Counted from the first letter of the stretch, positions 41,349-50,996 are shown. The stretch: DNA of 64,000 nt from Tsukamurella sp. PLM1 (GCF_023168325.1 NZ_AP025688.1:3844001-3908000), one strand, 5' to 3'. Notes: generated by a model not told the origin, from the sequence alone. Numbers and translations are program-made.

Positions 41349-42337
41349 TCTTCACCGGACGTCCGCCGTGGCGGACCCTCGTCTCCCGCAGCACCAAGCT
41401 CGGCGCCATCGCCGTCGCGATCGCCCTGGTCCTGACGGCCGGCCTCGCGTACGTGTACCTCCGCCCACCCGGGCAGCAGGAACTGGTGTTCACCACGCAG
41501 GACGCCGCACTCATCAAGCCCGGCATCGAGGTCCGCGCCTCGGGAGTGCGGATCGGCTCGATCTCGTCCGTCGAGCTCGGCAAGGACGACGTCCGGGTGA
41601 CCGCCCGGATCGATGACACCGTGTTCGTCGGCGACCAGACCTCGGTGGCCGTGCGCATGCTCACCGTCGCCGGCGGCTTCTACGTGGCCGTCACGTCGGC
41701 CGGCCGGACCGCGCTGGGCGACAAGCCGATCCCCCGCGCCCGCGTGAGCCTGCCGTACACCATCGGCGACCTCCTGCAGGACACGCCGGAGAAGCTCACC
41801 ACGATCGACCGCACTCAGCTGGCCTCGTCGATCAAGGCGCTGAGCACCGGTCTCGACAAGAACCCCGGCTCCGTCGACAACGTGGTCGAGGGTGTCAACA
41901 GCCTGATCGGGCAGCTCACGGAGCAGCGCAACCAGGTGGGTCGGATCATCAACATCAGCACCCAGTACGCGGTCGACTTCGCCAAGGAGCGGGAGACCAT
42001 CATGAAGATGATCCACAAGGCGTCGCTCGCGATCGTCACCCTGGACCAGACCGCGGCCAACTTCGGCGCGGCGTACGTGGGGCTGGCCGGGATGTTCGGC
42101 AAGATCAAGCCCTTCCTCGACCTGTACTGGAAGTACCGCGAGCCGCTCGGCGAGGCCTTCGCGTCGATGGAGTCCGCCCTGCAGACCACGAACGTGACCA
42201 TCCCGGCGATGATCGCCGAGCTGCAGAAATCGATCGACACCATGCAGAAGGCGCTGGAGAAGCAGGGTAAGCCCATGTCCGCGGACACGGTCCTGGCCAG
42301 CAAGCTCTGCTTCCCGACGGCGACGGTGAGCTGCTGA
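41345..42337 (+). CDS. mce4C: Mce4C
   Basis: 330 aa. ATG 41345 (MIFTGRPPWRTL) overlaps the mce4B stop by four bases. An N-terminal helix (LGAIAVAIALVLTAGLAYVY) anchors the MlaD domain (FTTQDAALIKPGIEVRASGV, RIGSISSVELGKDD). The remainder is helical, including long amphipathic stretches rich in Gln/Lys near the end, with two late Cys. Subunit of the Mce4 tunnel. Confidence 0.9.
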   Translation: MIFTGRPPWRTLVSRSTKLGAIAVAIALVLTAGLAYVYLRPPGQQELVFTTQDAALIKPGIEVRASGVRIGSISSVELGKDDVRVTARIDDTVFVGDQTSVAVRMLTVAGGFYVAVTSAGRTALGDKPIPRARVSLPYTIGDLLQDTPEKLTTIDRTQLASSIKALSTGLDKNPGSVDNVVEGVNSLIGQLTEQRNQVGRIINISTQYAVDFAKERETIMKMIHKASLAIVTLDQTAANFGAAYVGLAGMFGKIKPFLDLYWKYREPLGEAFASMESALQTTNVTIPAMIAELQKSIDTMQKALEKQGKPMSADTVLASKLCFPTATVSC

Positions 42338-43421
42338 TGCGACCCACGAGACTCTCCTCCTCGCGGCGGCCGTCACGCTCGCCGTCCCGACCGTGCCCTT
42401 CGCCGCCGCGCCGGCGGCCGCGGCGTCGGCCACCCACTGCGCCTACCTCGCCGACGGCATCGGCCTCTACCCGAACAACGACGTCACCCAGATGGGTGTG
42501 AAGGTCGGTGCGGTCCAGAAGGTCGAGCCGCAGGGCGACGGCGTGAAGGTCACCTTCTCCGTCTCGGGGCGCACGCTCCCCGTATCGGTGAAGGCCGTCA
42601 CGCGGTCCACGTCGATCCTCGCCGACCGCTCCCTGGAGCTGGTGGGCAACTACTCGTCGGGCCCCACGTTGAAGCCCGGCACGTGCATCACTCGGGAGAA
42701 CTCCGCCACGCCGAAGTCGATCTCGGAGACCACCGCGGCCGCCACCCGCCTCGTCGATTCCGTTACCGAGGGCGGAGCGTCCGCCGACCTCGGCAAGCTC
42801 CTCACGACCCTCGACTCCGAGGTCGGGCCGTCCGTCCCGCCGCAGGCGTCCCGGTCGCTCAGCAACCTCTCCACCCTGCTCAGCGACCCCGCCGGCTTCC
42901 TCGGCGACGTCACCACCGTGGTCGGCAACATCCGGCCGCTGATGCAGAGCATGGACGCCCAGTGGGGCGAGCTGATGCTCACCCTGCAGCACGTCGGCAA
43001 CGTGCTCGATCAGTACGGCAAGGTCACCTTCCCCGCGGTGTCCGAGATCTTCCAGACGCTGCCGGTGTTCTTCCTGGTGGGCGACGACATGATGCGCCGC
43101 TACGGTCACGTCCTGCGCCCGGGCGGCACGATGGCGGCCGACGCCGTCCGCCTGGCCGCCACGGGGGTCGCCTCGAACGACGAGCTCACGCGGCTCCTGC
43201 CGGTGTTCGGCTCGCAGATCGCGCCCTACCTCCCCCGGGGCGACGGTGCGCCCGCCGCGGTGTCCGGCGTGCCGGTCACCACGATCGCGACCGCCGACCC
43301 GGCCGGACTGTGCGCGCGGATCAACGCGCAGGCCCCCGGCAGCTGCGCCGTGGTCGCCGGAGCCGCGCAGGCCGCCACCGTCGACCTGCTCCAACTGCCC
43401 CTCGCGCAAGGAGGCCGATGA
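42337..43421 (+). CDS. mce4D: Mce4D, frame broken at its 5' end
   Basis: Mce subunit of about 361 aa. ATG 42337 overlaps the mce4C stop (TGATG), but its frame gives only MRPTRLSSSRRP. The signal or anchor helix (LLLAAAVTLAVPTVPFAAA) and everything after it lie in the neighbouring frame, with no good start there until GTG 42393. Adding one C to CCC near 42345 gives MRPHETLLLAAAV and joins the frames. The domain then reads YLADGIGLYPNNDVTQMGVK as the MlaD region, followed by the helical part with C-terminal Cys. As written, the protein would lose its anchor. Confidence 0.85.
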
Positions 43422-44440
43422 TGACGCGACGCATCGCCCGCTGGCTGCCGCGCCCCGTGGCGGCGGCAATCGCCGTCGGCGCGGCCGCGGTCCTGGCCGG
43501 CTGCTCCGTGAGCCCGGCGAACATGGACATGCGCAACCCGATCGGCGGCGAGGACCAGTACGAGGTGAACCTGAAGTTCGCCGACGTGCTGAACCTTCCC
43601 ATCGGGGCGCGGATCTCGCTCGGCGGACTCACCGTCGGCCGGGTCAAGGCCGTCGCCCTCGGCGAGGACGCCGCCACTGTGACGGTGCGCGTGGACCAGT
43701 CGGTCTCGCTCCCGTCGGACATCCACGCGTCGGTGCTGCAGGACACCCTGCTCGGCGAGGCGTACGTCCGGCTCGAGGCGCCCGAGAAGCCCAGCGCCAG
43801 TGCGACTCCGCTGCGTGCGGGGGCCACGCTGCCCCTGTCGCAGACCAGCCCGCCGCGCTCGGTGGAGAGCACCCTGACGATTCTCGCCGACTACTTCGGC
43901 AGCGGATCCGTGCAGGACGTCAGCAAGACGATCACGCGGCTCAACACCGCGCTTCCCAAGGATCGTCCGCAGTTCAAGCAGCTCTCGGAGCAGTTGAACC
44001 GCGACATCACCGGTATCGGCGCATCGACGGCCGAGGTGAACCGACTGCTCGACTCCGCGTCGGACATGGCGGATCGGATCGCCAAGCAGGAGGCCAACTT
44101 CAAGGACACGCTCTCGCCGTACCACATGAAGTACTGGAGCAACCAGGGCAAGCTGATGTCGAACATCGGTGTCCTGCTGCCCGCCGTCGGCGGCATGCTC
44201 CAGCAGGGCTCGTGGCTGATCCCCCTGATGAACTCGTCGTCGGACCTGTTCGAGTTGCTCACCGCCGACATGGTCTCGCTCGGCAGCGCCATCCATGGCG
44301 GGTCGATCCTGGTGAACAAGAACCTCGTTCCGTTCCTGGACAAGCCCACGATCAAGGTCGATTCGCTCACCGGCCCCGGCGGGCAGGACCTGTCCCCCGG
44401 CGCGATCAAACTGCTCCGCGTGATCGGAGGCGCCCGATGA
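43418..44440 (+). CDS. mce4E: Mce4E lipoprotein (LprN-type)
   Basis: 340 aa. The E subunit of Mce systems is a lipoprotein; here the signal peptide ends with VLAGC at about residues 26-30. The MlaD domain follows (YEVNLKFADVLNLPIGARIS, LGGLTVGRVKAVAL), then helices with HMKYWSNQGKLMSNIGVLLP. Two adjacent ATGs (43418, 43421) are possible starts, both overlapping the mce4D stop. The stop overlaps mce4F by four bases. Confidence 0.9.
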   Translation: MMTRRIARWLPRPVAAAIAVGAAAVLAGCSVSPANMDMRNPIGGEDQYEVNLKFADVLNLPIGARISLGGLTVGRVKAVALGEDAATVTVRVDQSVSLPSDIHASVLQDTLLGEAYVRLEAPEKPSASATPLRAGATLPLSQTSPPRSVESTLTILADYFGSGSVQDVSKTITRLNTALPKDRPQFKQLSEQLNRDITGIGASTAEVNRLLDSASDMADRIAKQEANFKDTLSPYHMKYWSNQGKLMSNIGVLLPAVGGMLQQGSWLIPLMNSSSDLFELLTADMVSLGSAIHGGSILVNKNLVPFLDKPTIKVDSLTGPGGQDLSPGAIKLLRVIGGAR

Positions 44441-45515
44441 CCCGCTCCGGCCTCGCGTCCACGCTCGGCCTCGTCGCCCTGGTCGTGGTCTCGGTCCTGC
44501 TGCTCGGCCAGCAGGGCGTGCGCTGGCTCGCCCCGTCCGGCGAGCGAACGGCGTTCATCCAGCTCACCGACGCGAACGGCTTGATGGAGGGCTCACGAGT
44601 CCTCGATCGCGGCGTCGAGGTGGGCACGGTCCGCGGGCTCACCGTCGACGCCGATCGGGTCGAGGTCGAGGTGGCGTACGACCGCGACACCCGGATCGCC
44701 TCGGGTTCGACGGTCCGCGTGCAGAACCTGTCGGGCCTCGGCGAGACCTACCTCACGCTGCGGCAGGGCGATGGTGATCCACTCCCCGACGGCGCGCGGC
44801 TCGCCGGCGTCGTGGACACCGCCGACTCCACGGTCGGCGCCCTGTCCAGCTCGCTGTCCCGGTTGATGAAGCAGCTCGATCCCGCTGTGGTGCAACGACT
44901 CCTCAAGCGCGCCGACGAGGCGCTGCCCGGCGAGGAGCGGACGGTCCCGACCATCGACTCCGGCGCGGTGCTCGCGGCCACGTCGATCCTCCGGCAGCTG
45001 CCGGACATCAAGGACCTGTTCGGATCGTTCAACTCGATCACGCCGCGGGCCGGCGACGTCGGCGCGTTGCTACTGAGCCTCGACCAGCCGCTGCGCACGT
45101 TCGGCAAGGGCTACGGCGAGATGGCGCCGTACTCCGTGTCGTACATCAGCCAGGGCGACTACCCGAACGTGATCCGCGACGGAATGCTGGAGCTGTTCAA
45201 GGTGATCCAGAACTTCGAGGATCGCTCCGCCCCCAGCGTGCAGTACCTGTCCGAGCTGATGCTGCCGTCGGTCCGCGCGATCGCCGCGCCGCTGTCCACC
45301 ATCGACGCCGGGCAGTTGCTGGACACCGCGCTCACCACGGTGCGGGCCGCAACGGCGGCGTCACCCTGCGCCTCACCCCCGACCAGCCGCGGCCCGCGGG
45401 TCCGCCGAGCGCCGCACCGTCGAGCAGTGCGCGGCCGAGCGCGAAGCCGTCGGGCGCCGCGTCCCCGACGGCGCGCCGCGCCGCGCCGTCCAGCACCCCC
45501 GCCCAGCCCCGCTGA
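44437..45515 (+). CDS. mce4F: Mce4F, frameshifted near 45345
   Basis: Last Mce subunit, about 359 aa after correction. N-terminal helix (LGLVALVVVSVLLLGQQGV), MlaD domain (FIQLTDANGLMEGSRVLDRG, VEVGTVRGLTVD), then the helical region up to LLDTALTTVRA. From there the natural tail (NGGVTLRLTPDQPRPAGPPS and a Ser/Pro/Ala-rich end) lies in the next frame and stops at 45513-45515. Adding one G in GGGCCGC near 45345 restores it. Without the correction the frame runs on into fadE34 and makes a false fusion. A GAAGGAG site precedes fadE34, showing the genes are separate. Confidence 0.87.
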
Positions 45516-45534
45516 CGCGGGCCGAAGGAGAACC

Positions 45535-47631
45535 GTGCCCCTCGCCCTCACCGATGTCCAGCTCGCCCTGTCGGATTCGATCCGCGACTGGGCCGAACGC
45601 GCGCACCCCGTCGATGCGGTGCGGTCCGGCGACCCCGGCGCCGTGGAAAAGGCGTGGCGCGGGCTCGCCGACATCGGCGTCTTCGGCATCACGCTCGCCG
45701 AGGAGCTCGGCGGACTCGGGGCCGGCGCCGACGACGCCGCGGCCGCCGTGGAGGCCGCGACGCGCGTCCTCGCCCCCGGGCCCGTGACGGGAACGGTCGC
45801 CGTCGGAGTGCTGTTGGAGCACTTCCTGAGCGGGTCGGACCGTCTCAGCGCGGTGCGCACGTCGCTCGCCTCGGGCGAGGCGCACGCGGCCCTCGTGACC
45901 GACGGTCCCGGTTCCCTCGTCCTGGACGCCGACCGCGGCGCGCACCTGCTGCTCGAATCACCGGACGGGAACTGGCATCTCGTTCCACCCGGGCATCCGG
46001 GCGTCGACATCGAACCGGTCACCGCGCTCGACTTCTCCCGCCCGCTGGCCCGGATCCGGCTGGCGGACCCCGCGTTCGACGATCAGACGCTCGTGCCGGG
46101 TCTCACCGCCGACGACGCGCGGGCCGCCCTCGCCGGCTTCGCGGCGGCGGAGGCATCGGGGGTCGCGGCGTGGGCGCTGCACACCGCCGCGGAGTACGCC
46201 AAGGTCCGGGTGCAGTTCGGCAAGCCGATCGGCGCGTTCCAGGCCGTCAAGCAGATCGTCGCCGAGATGCTGTGCCGCGCCGAGCAGTCCGCCGCACTCG
46301 CGTGGGACGCCGCCCGCTCGTTCGGGGCCGGGCCGGAGCACCGGCTCTCAGCCGCGGTCGCCGCGGCGGGCGCGCTCGACGCCGCGGTCGACAACGCCAA
46401 GGACGCGATCCAGGTGCTGGGCGGGATCGGCTTCACCTTCGAGCATGACGCGCACCTGTACCTGCGCCGCGCGACGGCGCTCCGGCAGCTGCTGGGCGGC
46501 ACGAGCGGATGGCGCTCCCGCGCTGCGGAACTCGCGCGATCCGGCGTCAGGCGCGGCCTCGACTTCGAGGTCGAGGGAGAACATTCCGCGGCGTCCGCGG
46601 AGGCGGCGGCCATCGCCGCCCTGCCAGCGGCGGACCGTCGGCGCGCGCTCGCGGAGTCCGGTCTGCTCGTGCCCCACTGGGCGGCGCCGTACGGCCGGGG
46701 CGCGGGCCCGGCGGAGCAGCTCGTGCTGGACGCCGCGCTCGACGCCGCGGGCGTCGAGCGGCCTCCGCTGGTGATCGGTGCATGGGCCGCCCCCACCATC
46801 CTCGAGCACGGCACCGCCGCCCAGGCGGAACGCTTCGTGTGGCCCACCCTGTTCGGTGAGATCGCGTGGTGTCAGCTGTTCAGCGAGCCGGAGGCGGGCT
46901 CCGACCTGGCCTCCCTGCGCACCAGGGCGATCCGCGTGGACGGCGGATGGTCGCTCACCGGCCAGAAGGTGTGGACATCGCTCGCGCACGAGGCGGACTG
47001 GGCGATCTGCCTGGCCCGCACCGACGCCGACGCACCGAAGCACAAGGGCATCACCTACTTCCTGGTGGACATGCGCTCGCCCGGCCTGGACGTGCGGCCG
47101 CTCCGCGAGATCACCGGTGACGTGCGGTTCAACGAGGTCTTCCTCGAGGGCGTCTTCGTCCCCGACGACTGCGTGGTCGGCGAGGTGAACGGCGGCTGGC
47201 GCCTCGCCCGGACCACGCTCGCCAACGAGCGGGTCGCGATGAGCGGCTCGGGCCTCGGTGCGCGCCTGGAGGCCCTCGTCGCCGACCCGGGCACCGTCGA
47301 CGACGACGAGCTCGGCGCGCTGATCACCGAGGCCGCGTCGTGCTCGCTGCTCGACCTGCGCGCGGTCATCGCGAGCGTCGGCGGACAGGACCCCGGCCCG
47401 GCGTCCAGCGTGCGCAAGCTGGTCGGGGTGCAGCACCGTCAGGCCGTGGCGGAGGCCTGCCTGCAAGCCCTCGGGCCCGACGGTGCCCTCGCCGGCCCGG
47501 AGGACCCCGCCGACCCGCGGTACGAGTTCCTGCTCAGCCGCTGCCTCTCGATCGCCGGCGGCACGTCCCAGATCCTCCGCAACGTGGCGGCGGAACAACT
47601 CCTGGGCCTCCCCGCTCCTGACCCCTCATGA
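45535..47631 (+). CDS. fadE34: Two-domain acyl-CoA dehydrogenase FadE34/ChsE3 type
   Basis: 698 aa flavoprotein made of two fused acyl-CoA dehydrogenase halves, the architecture of FadE34 (about 711 aa), which sits next to kstR in M. tuberculosis and dehydrogenates five-carbon steroid side-chain CoA esters. First half: EYAKVRVQFGKPIGAFQAVK and VLGGIGFTFEHDAHLYLRR. Second half: FGEIAWCQLFSEPEAGSDLA, then TGQKVWTSLAHEADWAI and the C-terminal SIAGGTSQILRNVAAEQLLG. GTG 45535 has GAAGGAG four bases upstream. The gene directly follows mce4F and ends at a short repeat arm shared with the downstream terminator. Confidence 0.88.
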   Translation: MPLALTDVQLALSDSIRDWAERAHPVDAVRSGDPGAVEKAWRGLADIGVFGITLAEELGGLGAGADDAAAAVEAATRVLAPGPVTGTVAVGVLLEHFLSGSDRLSAVRTSLASGEAHAALVTDGPGSLVLDADRGAHLLLESPDGNWHLVPPGHPGVDIEPVTALDFSRPLARIRLADPAFDDQTLVPGLTADDARAALAGFAAAEASGVAAWALHTAAEYAKVRVQFGKPIGAFQAVKQIVAEMLCRAEQSAALAWDAARSFGAGPEHRLSAAVAAAGALDAAVDNAKDAIQVLGGIGFTFEHDAHLYLRRATALRQLLGGTSGWRSRAAELARSGVRRGLDFEVEGEHSAASAEAAAIAALPAADRRRALAESGLLVPHWAAPYGRGAGPAEQLVLDAALDAAGVERPPLVIGAWAAPTILEHGTAAQAERFVWPTLFGEIAWCQLFSEPEAGSDLASLRTRAIRVDGGWSLTGQKVWTSLAHEADWAICLARTDADAPKHKGITYFLVDMRSPGLDVRPLREITGDVRFNEVFLEGVFVPDDCVVGEVNGGWRLARTTLANERVAMSGSGLGARLEALVADPGTVDDDELGALITEAASCSLLDLRAVIASVGGQDPGPASSVRKLVGVQHRQAVAEACLQALGPDGALAGPEDPADPRYEFLLSRCLSIAGGTSQILRNVAAEQLLGLPAPDPS

Positions 47632-47649
47632 CTTAACAGCGTTAGCCCA
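47631..47649 (+). repeat. Orphan copy of a terminator arm (ACTTAACAGCGTTAGCCCA)
   Basis: 19 bases identical to the left arm of the perfect hairpin at 48752-48812, starting on the last base of the fadE34 stop codon. No complementary arm is present in the following 100 bases, so it cannot form the same hairpin. Confidence 0.7.
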
Positions 47650-47724
47650 GGGCCCCACCTGAGGTTTCCTCTGCAGAAGGTGCTTGCTACTCGCGAGTAA
47701 CCGAGGATTCCCCTCTCGAATATA

Positions 47725-47738
47725 TGGAACGTGTTCTA
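47725..47738. promoter_or_regulatory. KstR operator upstream of hsaE
   Basis: TGGAACGTGTTCTA matches tnnAACnnGTTnnA at every fixed position. It ends 10 bases before the hsaE ATG, so a repressor here would block initiation directly and the transcript is probably short-leadered. Confidence 0.8.
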
Positions 47739-47748
47739 GTATCTGACC

Positions 47749-48741
47749 ATGGATGATTCCGCCGTCTCCGCGGCCGCCGAGGCACTGCTCGGCGCGTACG
47801 CGGGCCACGCCCCGATCGACCCGATCGTCGGGATGTTCCCCGACGCCACCGTCACGGACGCATACCGGATCCAGCAGGAACAGGTGCGCCGCTGGGAAGC
47901 CGCGGGCGATGCCGTGAAGGGACACAAGGTGGGCCTCGCGTCCCTGGCGATGCAGCGCCAGATGAACGTCTTCGAACCCGACTTCGGTCACCTGACGGCG
48001 TCGATGTTCCACCTCGAGCACATGCCCATCGACGCCTCCGGCTGGCTGCAGCCCCGCATCGAGCCCGAGATCGCGTTCGTCCTCGGGCGTGAGCTGCGCG
48101 GCCCGGGGGTCACCGTCGCCGACGCGATCCGCGCCGTCGACTTCGTGGTTCCCGCACTCGAGGTCGTGGACTCCCGGATCCGCGACTGGAACATCTCGAT
48201 CGTGGACACGGTGGCCGACAACGCCTCGTCCGGCGGCGTCGTCCTGGGCAGTCGCCCCACCCGCCTGCACGACGTCGACCTGCGCACCGTCGGCTGCACG
48301 TTCCGGATCAGCGGCGAGCAGGTCGGCACCGGCGCGGGCGGCGCCGTCCTCGGCTCCCCGATCAACGCGCTGGTGTGGCTGGCCAACACCGTCGGTCCGC
48401 TCGGGACCACGCTGCAGCCCGGCCACGTCGTGCTTCCCGGCTCGATGACGCGGGCCGAGCCCGTCCGGGCCGGCGACACCATCGTCGCCGACATGGGACC
48501 CCTCGGCTCCGTCACCGCCATCCTCGCCCCTGACCCACGAACGGAGAAGAACATGAAGATCACCATCGGCGAAGCCTGCACCGGATTCGGCGTCTGCGAG
48601 GGCATCCGCCCCGACATCTTCGAGGTCAACGACCAGGGGTTCGCCGAGGCCACCGACGAGGGACTGGCCGACGCGGACCGCGAGGACGTCGAGTACGCGG
48701 TCAGCCAGTGCCCCACCCAGGCCATCCGCGTCGAGTACTGA
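47749..48741 (+). CDS. hsaE: 2-hydroxypenta-2,4-dienoate hydratase HsaE, reading in frame into a ferredoxin
   Basis: HsaE hydrates 2-hydroxy-hexa-2,4-dienoate, a product of steroid ring cleavage, to the substrate of HsaF. Residues 1-261 are a full hydratase: GHKVGLASLAMQRQM, PRIEPEIAFVLGREL with metal-binding Glu residues, VVPALEVVDSRIRDW, and DTIVADMGPLGSVTAIL. M. tuberculosis HsaE is 261 aa. Here no stop follows; the frame continues through APDPRTEKN into a complete ferredoxin ending at 48741. One more C in the CCCC run at 48527-48530 would create a TGA at 48531-48533, giving exactly a 261-aa HsaE. I therefore think the fusion is an indel artefact, though a real fusion is possible. A KstR operator lies just upstream. 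Confidence 0.85.
   Translation: MDDSAVSAAAEALLGAYAGHAPIDPIVGMFPDATVTDAYRIQQEQVRRWEAAGDAVKGHKVGLASLAMQRQMNVFEPDFGHLTASMFHLEHMPIDASGWLQPRIEPEIAFVLGRELRGPGVTVADAIRAVDFVVPALEVVDSRIRDWNISIVDTVADNASSGGVVLGSRPTRLHDVDLRTVGCTFRISGEQVGTGAGGAVLGSPINALVWLANTVGPLGTTLQPGHVVLPGSMTRAEPVRAGDTIVADMGPLGSVTAILAPDPRTEKNMKITIGEACTGFGVCEGIRPDIFEVNDQGFAEATDEGLADADREDVEYAVSQCPTQAIRVEY
48553..48741 (+). CDS. 3Fe-4S-type ferredoxin (P450-partner/FdxD-like)
   Basis: 62 aa from ATG 48553, which has its own GGAG site six bases upstream. The Cys pattern EACTGFGVCEGIRPDIF plus SQCPTQA (Cys, then Cys six on, then a distal Cys-Pro) is that of the small ferredoxins that pass electrons to cytochromes P450, such as FdxD beside the mce4 locus of M. 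tuberculosis. With three clear ligands it should carry a 3Fe-4S cluster. It is in frame with hsaE as sequenced, but the ribosome site argues for independent translation. CYP130 is 2.3 kb away. Confidence 0.8.
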   Translation: MKITIGEACTGFGVCEGIRPDIFEVNDQGFAEATDEGLADADREDVEYAVSQCPTQAIRVEY

Positions 48742-48751
48742 GCCCCTCCCC

Positions 48752-48812
48752 ACTTAACAGCGTTAGCCCATACCGAACCCGCAGGTGACGGTATGGGCTA
48801 ACGCTGTTAAGT
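48752..48812. terminator. Perfect 23-bp hairpin between convergent genes
   Basis: Arms 48752-48774 and 48790-48812 are perfectly complementary around a 15-base loop that contains CCGCAGGT. It lies between the plus-strand ferredoxin and the minus-strand hsaF and should act as a bidirectional terminator. One arm is repeated alone at 47631-47649. Confidence 0.85.
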
Positions 48813-48863
48813 CGAGGGTGTGGCCCGACGGTGCGCGCGGGCACCGTCGGCCGAGCCATCCAT

Positions 48864-49912
48864 TCAGACCTTCTGCCCCGCGGACATCTCCACTGCGATC
48901 GCGATGATCATGTCCTCCTGGCCGCCCACGTAGCCGCGCCGGCCGCATTCGTACAGGATCTCGTGCGCGGGGACGCCGTACCGCTCGGCCGCGCGCTCGG
49001 CGTGCAGCAGGAAGCTCGAGTAGACGCCCGCATAGCCCTGCACGATCGAGCTGCGGTCCATCACCGGCAGGCGGGTGATGTAGGGCTTGACCACGTCCTC
49101 GGCGGCCGCCATGAGGACGTCCTTGTCGGTGCCGGTGCGCACGCCGAGCTTCTCGAAGGTGGCGGAGAGGATCTCGGTGGGCGAGTTCCCCGCACCGGCC
49201 CCCAGGGCGAGCAGTGAGCCGTCGATCCACGTCGCACCGGCGCGGTGCGCGAGGACCGAGTTGGCCACGCCGAAGCTGAGGTTCTGGTGGCCGTGATAGC
49301 CCACCTGGGCATCCTCGCCGAGCTCGGCCACAAGGGCCGCGACCCGCTCGCCCGCGTCCTCGAGGATCAGCGCGCCCGCGGAATCCACGACGTAGACGCA
49401 CTGACAACCGGCGTCGGCCATGATCCGCGCCTGCTGCGCCAGCGTCTCGGGCGTGGACATGTGCGAGAGCATCAGGAATCCCGCCGTCTCCAGGCCGAGC
49501 CCCGCGCCGCGCCGAAGTGCTGGATCGAGACGTCGGCCTCCGTGCAGTGCGTGGCGATCCGGAGCGCGCCGGCTCCGAGGTCGGCCGCGATCCGGATGTC
49601 CTCGACGGTGCCGAGTCCAGGCAGCATGAGCACGGCGATCTTCGCCTGCTGCGCCTCGTCGACCGCTGCGGCGATGAGCTTGCGCTCGTCGACCAGCGAG
49701 AAGCCGTAGTTGAAGGTGCTGCCGCCGAGTCCGTCGCCGTGGGTCACCTCGATGAGTGAGACGCCCGCGTCGTCGAGCGCGCGCACGGTGTCGCGCACGT
49801 TCTGCTCGGTGAACTGGTGGGCCATCGCATGGGACCCGTCGCGCAAGGACGTGTCGACGATGCGTACGTCGCGGTTCGGGTCGCTCCAGAGGTCGCCGTT
49901 GATGCCGGTCAT
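48864..49912 (-). CDS. hsaF: 4-hydroxy-2-oxovalerate (hexanoate) aldolase HsaF, frameshifted near 49505
   Basis: Splits 4-hydroxy-2-oxohexanoate to pyruvate and propanal, which is channelled to HsaG. ATG 49912 opens the DRE-TIM barrel: [15 protein letters not shown] with catalytic Arg-Asp, [12 protein letters not shown], and a frame that ends early after IQHFGAARG. The rest, [35 protein letters not shown] with the metal-binding His pair, and the C-terminal dehydrogenase-contact region, lies in the next frame. Restoring one C near 49505 yields about 349 aa, near the 346 of M. tuberculosis HsaF. Start overlaps the hsaG stop by four bases. Confidence 0.9.
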
Positions 49913-50817
49913 GCCTTCACTCCTGCCAGGATGCGCTGCGCGAGCAGCTCGCCGGCGCGCGCTGCGGCGGCGGTCATGATGTCGAGGTTGCCCGCGTACG
50001 TGGGCAGGTAGTCGCCGTTGCCCGCGACCTCCAGGAAGACCGCGACGCGGGCCTTGCCCTCCCAGCCGGGCCGGGGCTCGTCGTACTGCGGTGACGCCTT
50101 CAGCGTGTAGCCCGGGACGTACACCTGGACGTCCGCCACTATCTTCTCGATCGAGGCGGTGATCGCGTCGCGGTCCGCATCGGGGTCGATGGCGCAGAAC
50201 ACGGTGTCGCGCATGATCATCGGCGGCTCCACCGGGTTGATGATGATGATCGCCTTGCCCTTGGCCGCGCCGCCGACCACCTCGATGGCGCGGGCCGTGG
50301 TCTCGGTGAACTCGTCGATGTTCGCCCGGGTGCCGGGGCCGGCCGACCGCGACGACACCGAGGCCACGATCTCCGCGTAGCTCACCGGCGTCACGCGGCT
50401 GACCGCGTGCACGATCGGGATCGTCGCCTGCCCGCCGCAGGTGATCATGTTGACGTTGGGCGCGTCCAGCTGGGACTCGAGGTTCACCACCGGACAGGCC
50501 AGCGGGCCGACGGCCGCGGGCGTGAGATCCACGGCGACGATGCCCGCCTCCGCGTAGCGAGGCGCGTTGGCGCGGTGCGCCTTCGCCGAAGTCGCCTCAA
50601 AGACCAGTTGCGGCGGCTCGGGCCGCGCGAGCAGCCAGTCCACGCCCTCCGCCGAGGTCTCGAGCCCGAGCTCGGCGGCGCGCTTGAGGCCGTCCGACTC
50701 CGGGTCAACGCCCACCATGTACCGCACGTTCACGTGCTCACTCCGTCGCAGTTTGGCCAACAGGTCGGTGCCGATGTTGCCGGGCCCGACGATGGCCGCA
50801 GTCACTTTCTCCGTCAT
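49909..50817 (-). CDS. hsaG: Acylating aldehyde dehydrogenase HsaG
   Basis: Oxidises propanal/acetaldehyde to the acyl-CoA with NAD, in a tunnel-linked complex with HsaF. 302 aa. [17 protein letters not shown] is the nucleotide-binding motif, [17 protein letters not shown] contains the catalytic Cys, and [19 protein letters not shown] is typical. ATG 50817 is chosen (MTEKVTAAI); the longer upstream frame is not family-like. First gene of a minus-strand pair with hsaF. The upstream gap carries an inverted-repeat element shared with the iclR gene start. Confidence 0.93.
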   Translation of the reverse strand: MTEKVTAAIVGPGNIGTDLLAKLRRSEHVNVRYMVGVDPESDGLKRAAELGLETSAEGVDWLLARPEPPQLVFEATSAKAHRANAPRYAEAGIVAVDLTPAAVGPLACPVVNLESQLDAPNVNMITCGGQATIPIVHAVSRVTPVSYAEIVASVSSRSAGPGTRANIDEFTETTARAIEVVGGAAKGKAIIIINPVEPPMIMRDTVFCAIDPDADRDAITASIEKIVADVQVYVPGYTLKASPQYDEPRPGWEGKARVAVFLEVAGNGDYLPTYAGNLDIMTAAAARAGELLAQRILAGVKA

Positions 50818-50858
50818 GTCACTACCCTGCGCTCGTGCCGGCCCACGCTCCAACACGC

Positions 50859-50878
50859 GTGTCCCGCTGAACGGAACG
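50859..50878. promoter_or_regulatory. Candidate IclR operator upstream of hsaG
   Basis: GTGTCCCGCTGAACGGAACG matches the sequence at 52855-52874 in 19 of 20 positions and contains an imperfect inverted repeat (TCCCGC / CGGAA). It lies 42 bases upstream of the hsaG start and 51 bases before the cyp130 -35 element. Confidence 0.6.
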
Positions 50879-50928
50879 CCCACACACAGGTCCCCTCGCC
50901 GATTCTGCGCAGGGTGCGATCGTCACCG

Positions 50929-50957
50929 TTGACATACCGGGCTTCTCGACTTAATTT
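50929..50957 (+). promoter_or_regulatory. SigA-type promoter of cyp130
   Basis: Consensus -35 TTGACA (50929-50934), 17-base spacer, -10 TAATTT (50952-50957). The start codon used for cyp130 is 40 bases downstream, leaving room for a short leader with GGAG. Confidence 0.7.
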
Positions 50958-50996
50958 TGAGACATACATCAATCTTCGTCTCACATGGAGATCACC

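Noticed and set aside
43246..47631. A 1461-codon open frame that appears to fuse Mce4F to an acyl-CoA dehydrogenase
   Set aside because: It results from a one-base loss near 45345. The natural mce4F tail and stop lie in the adjacent frame, and fadE34 has its own GAAGGAG site and GTG. The upstream 400 codons are also an out-of-frame shadow of mce4D/E.
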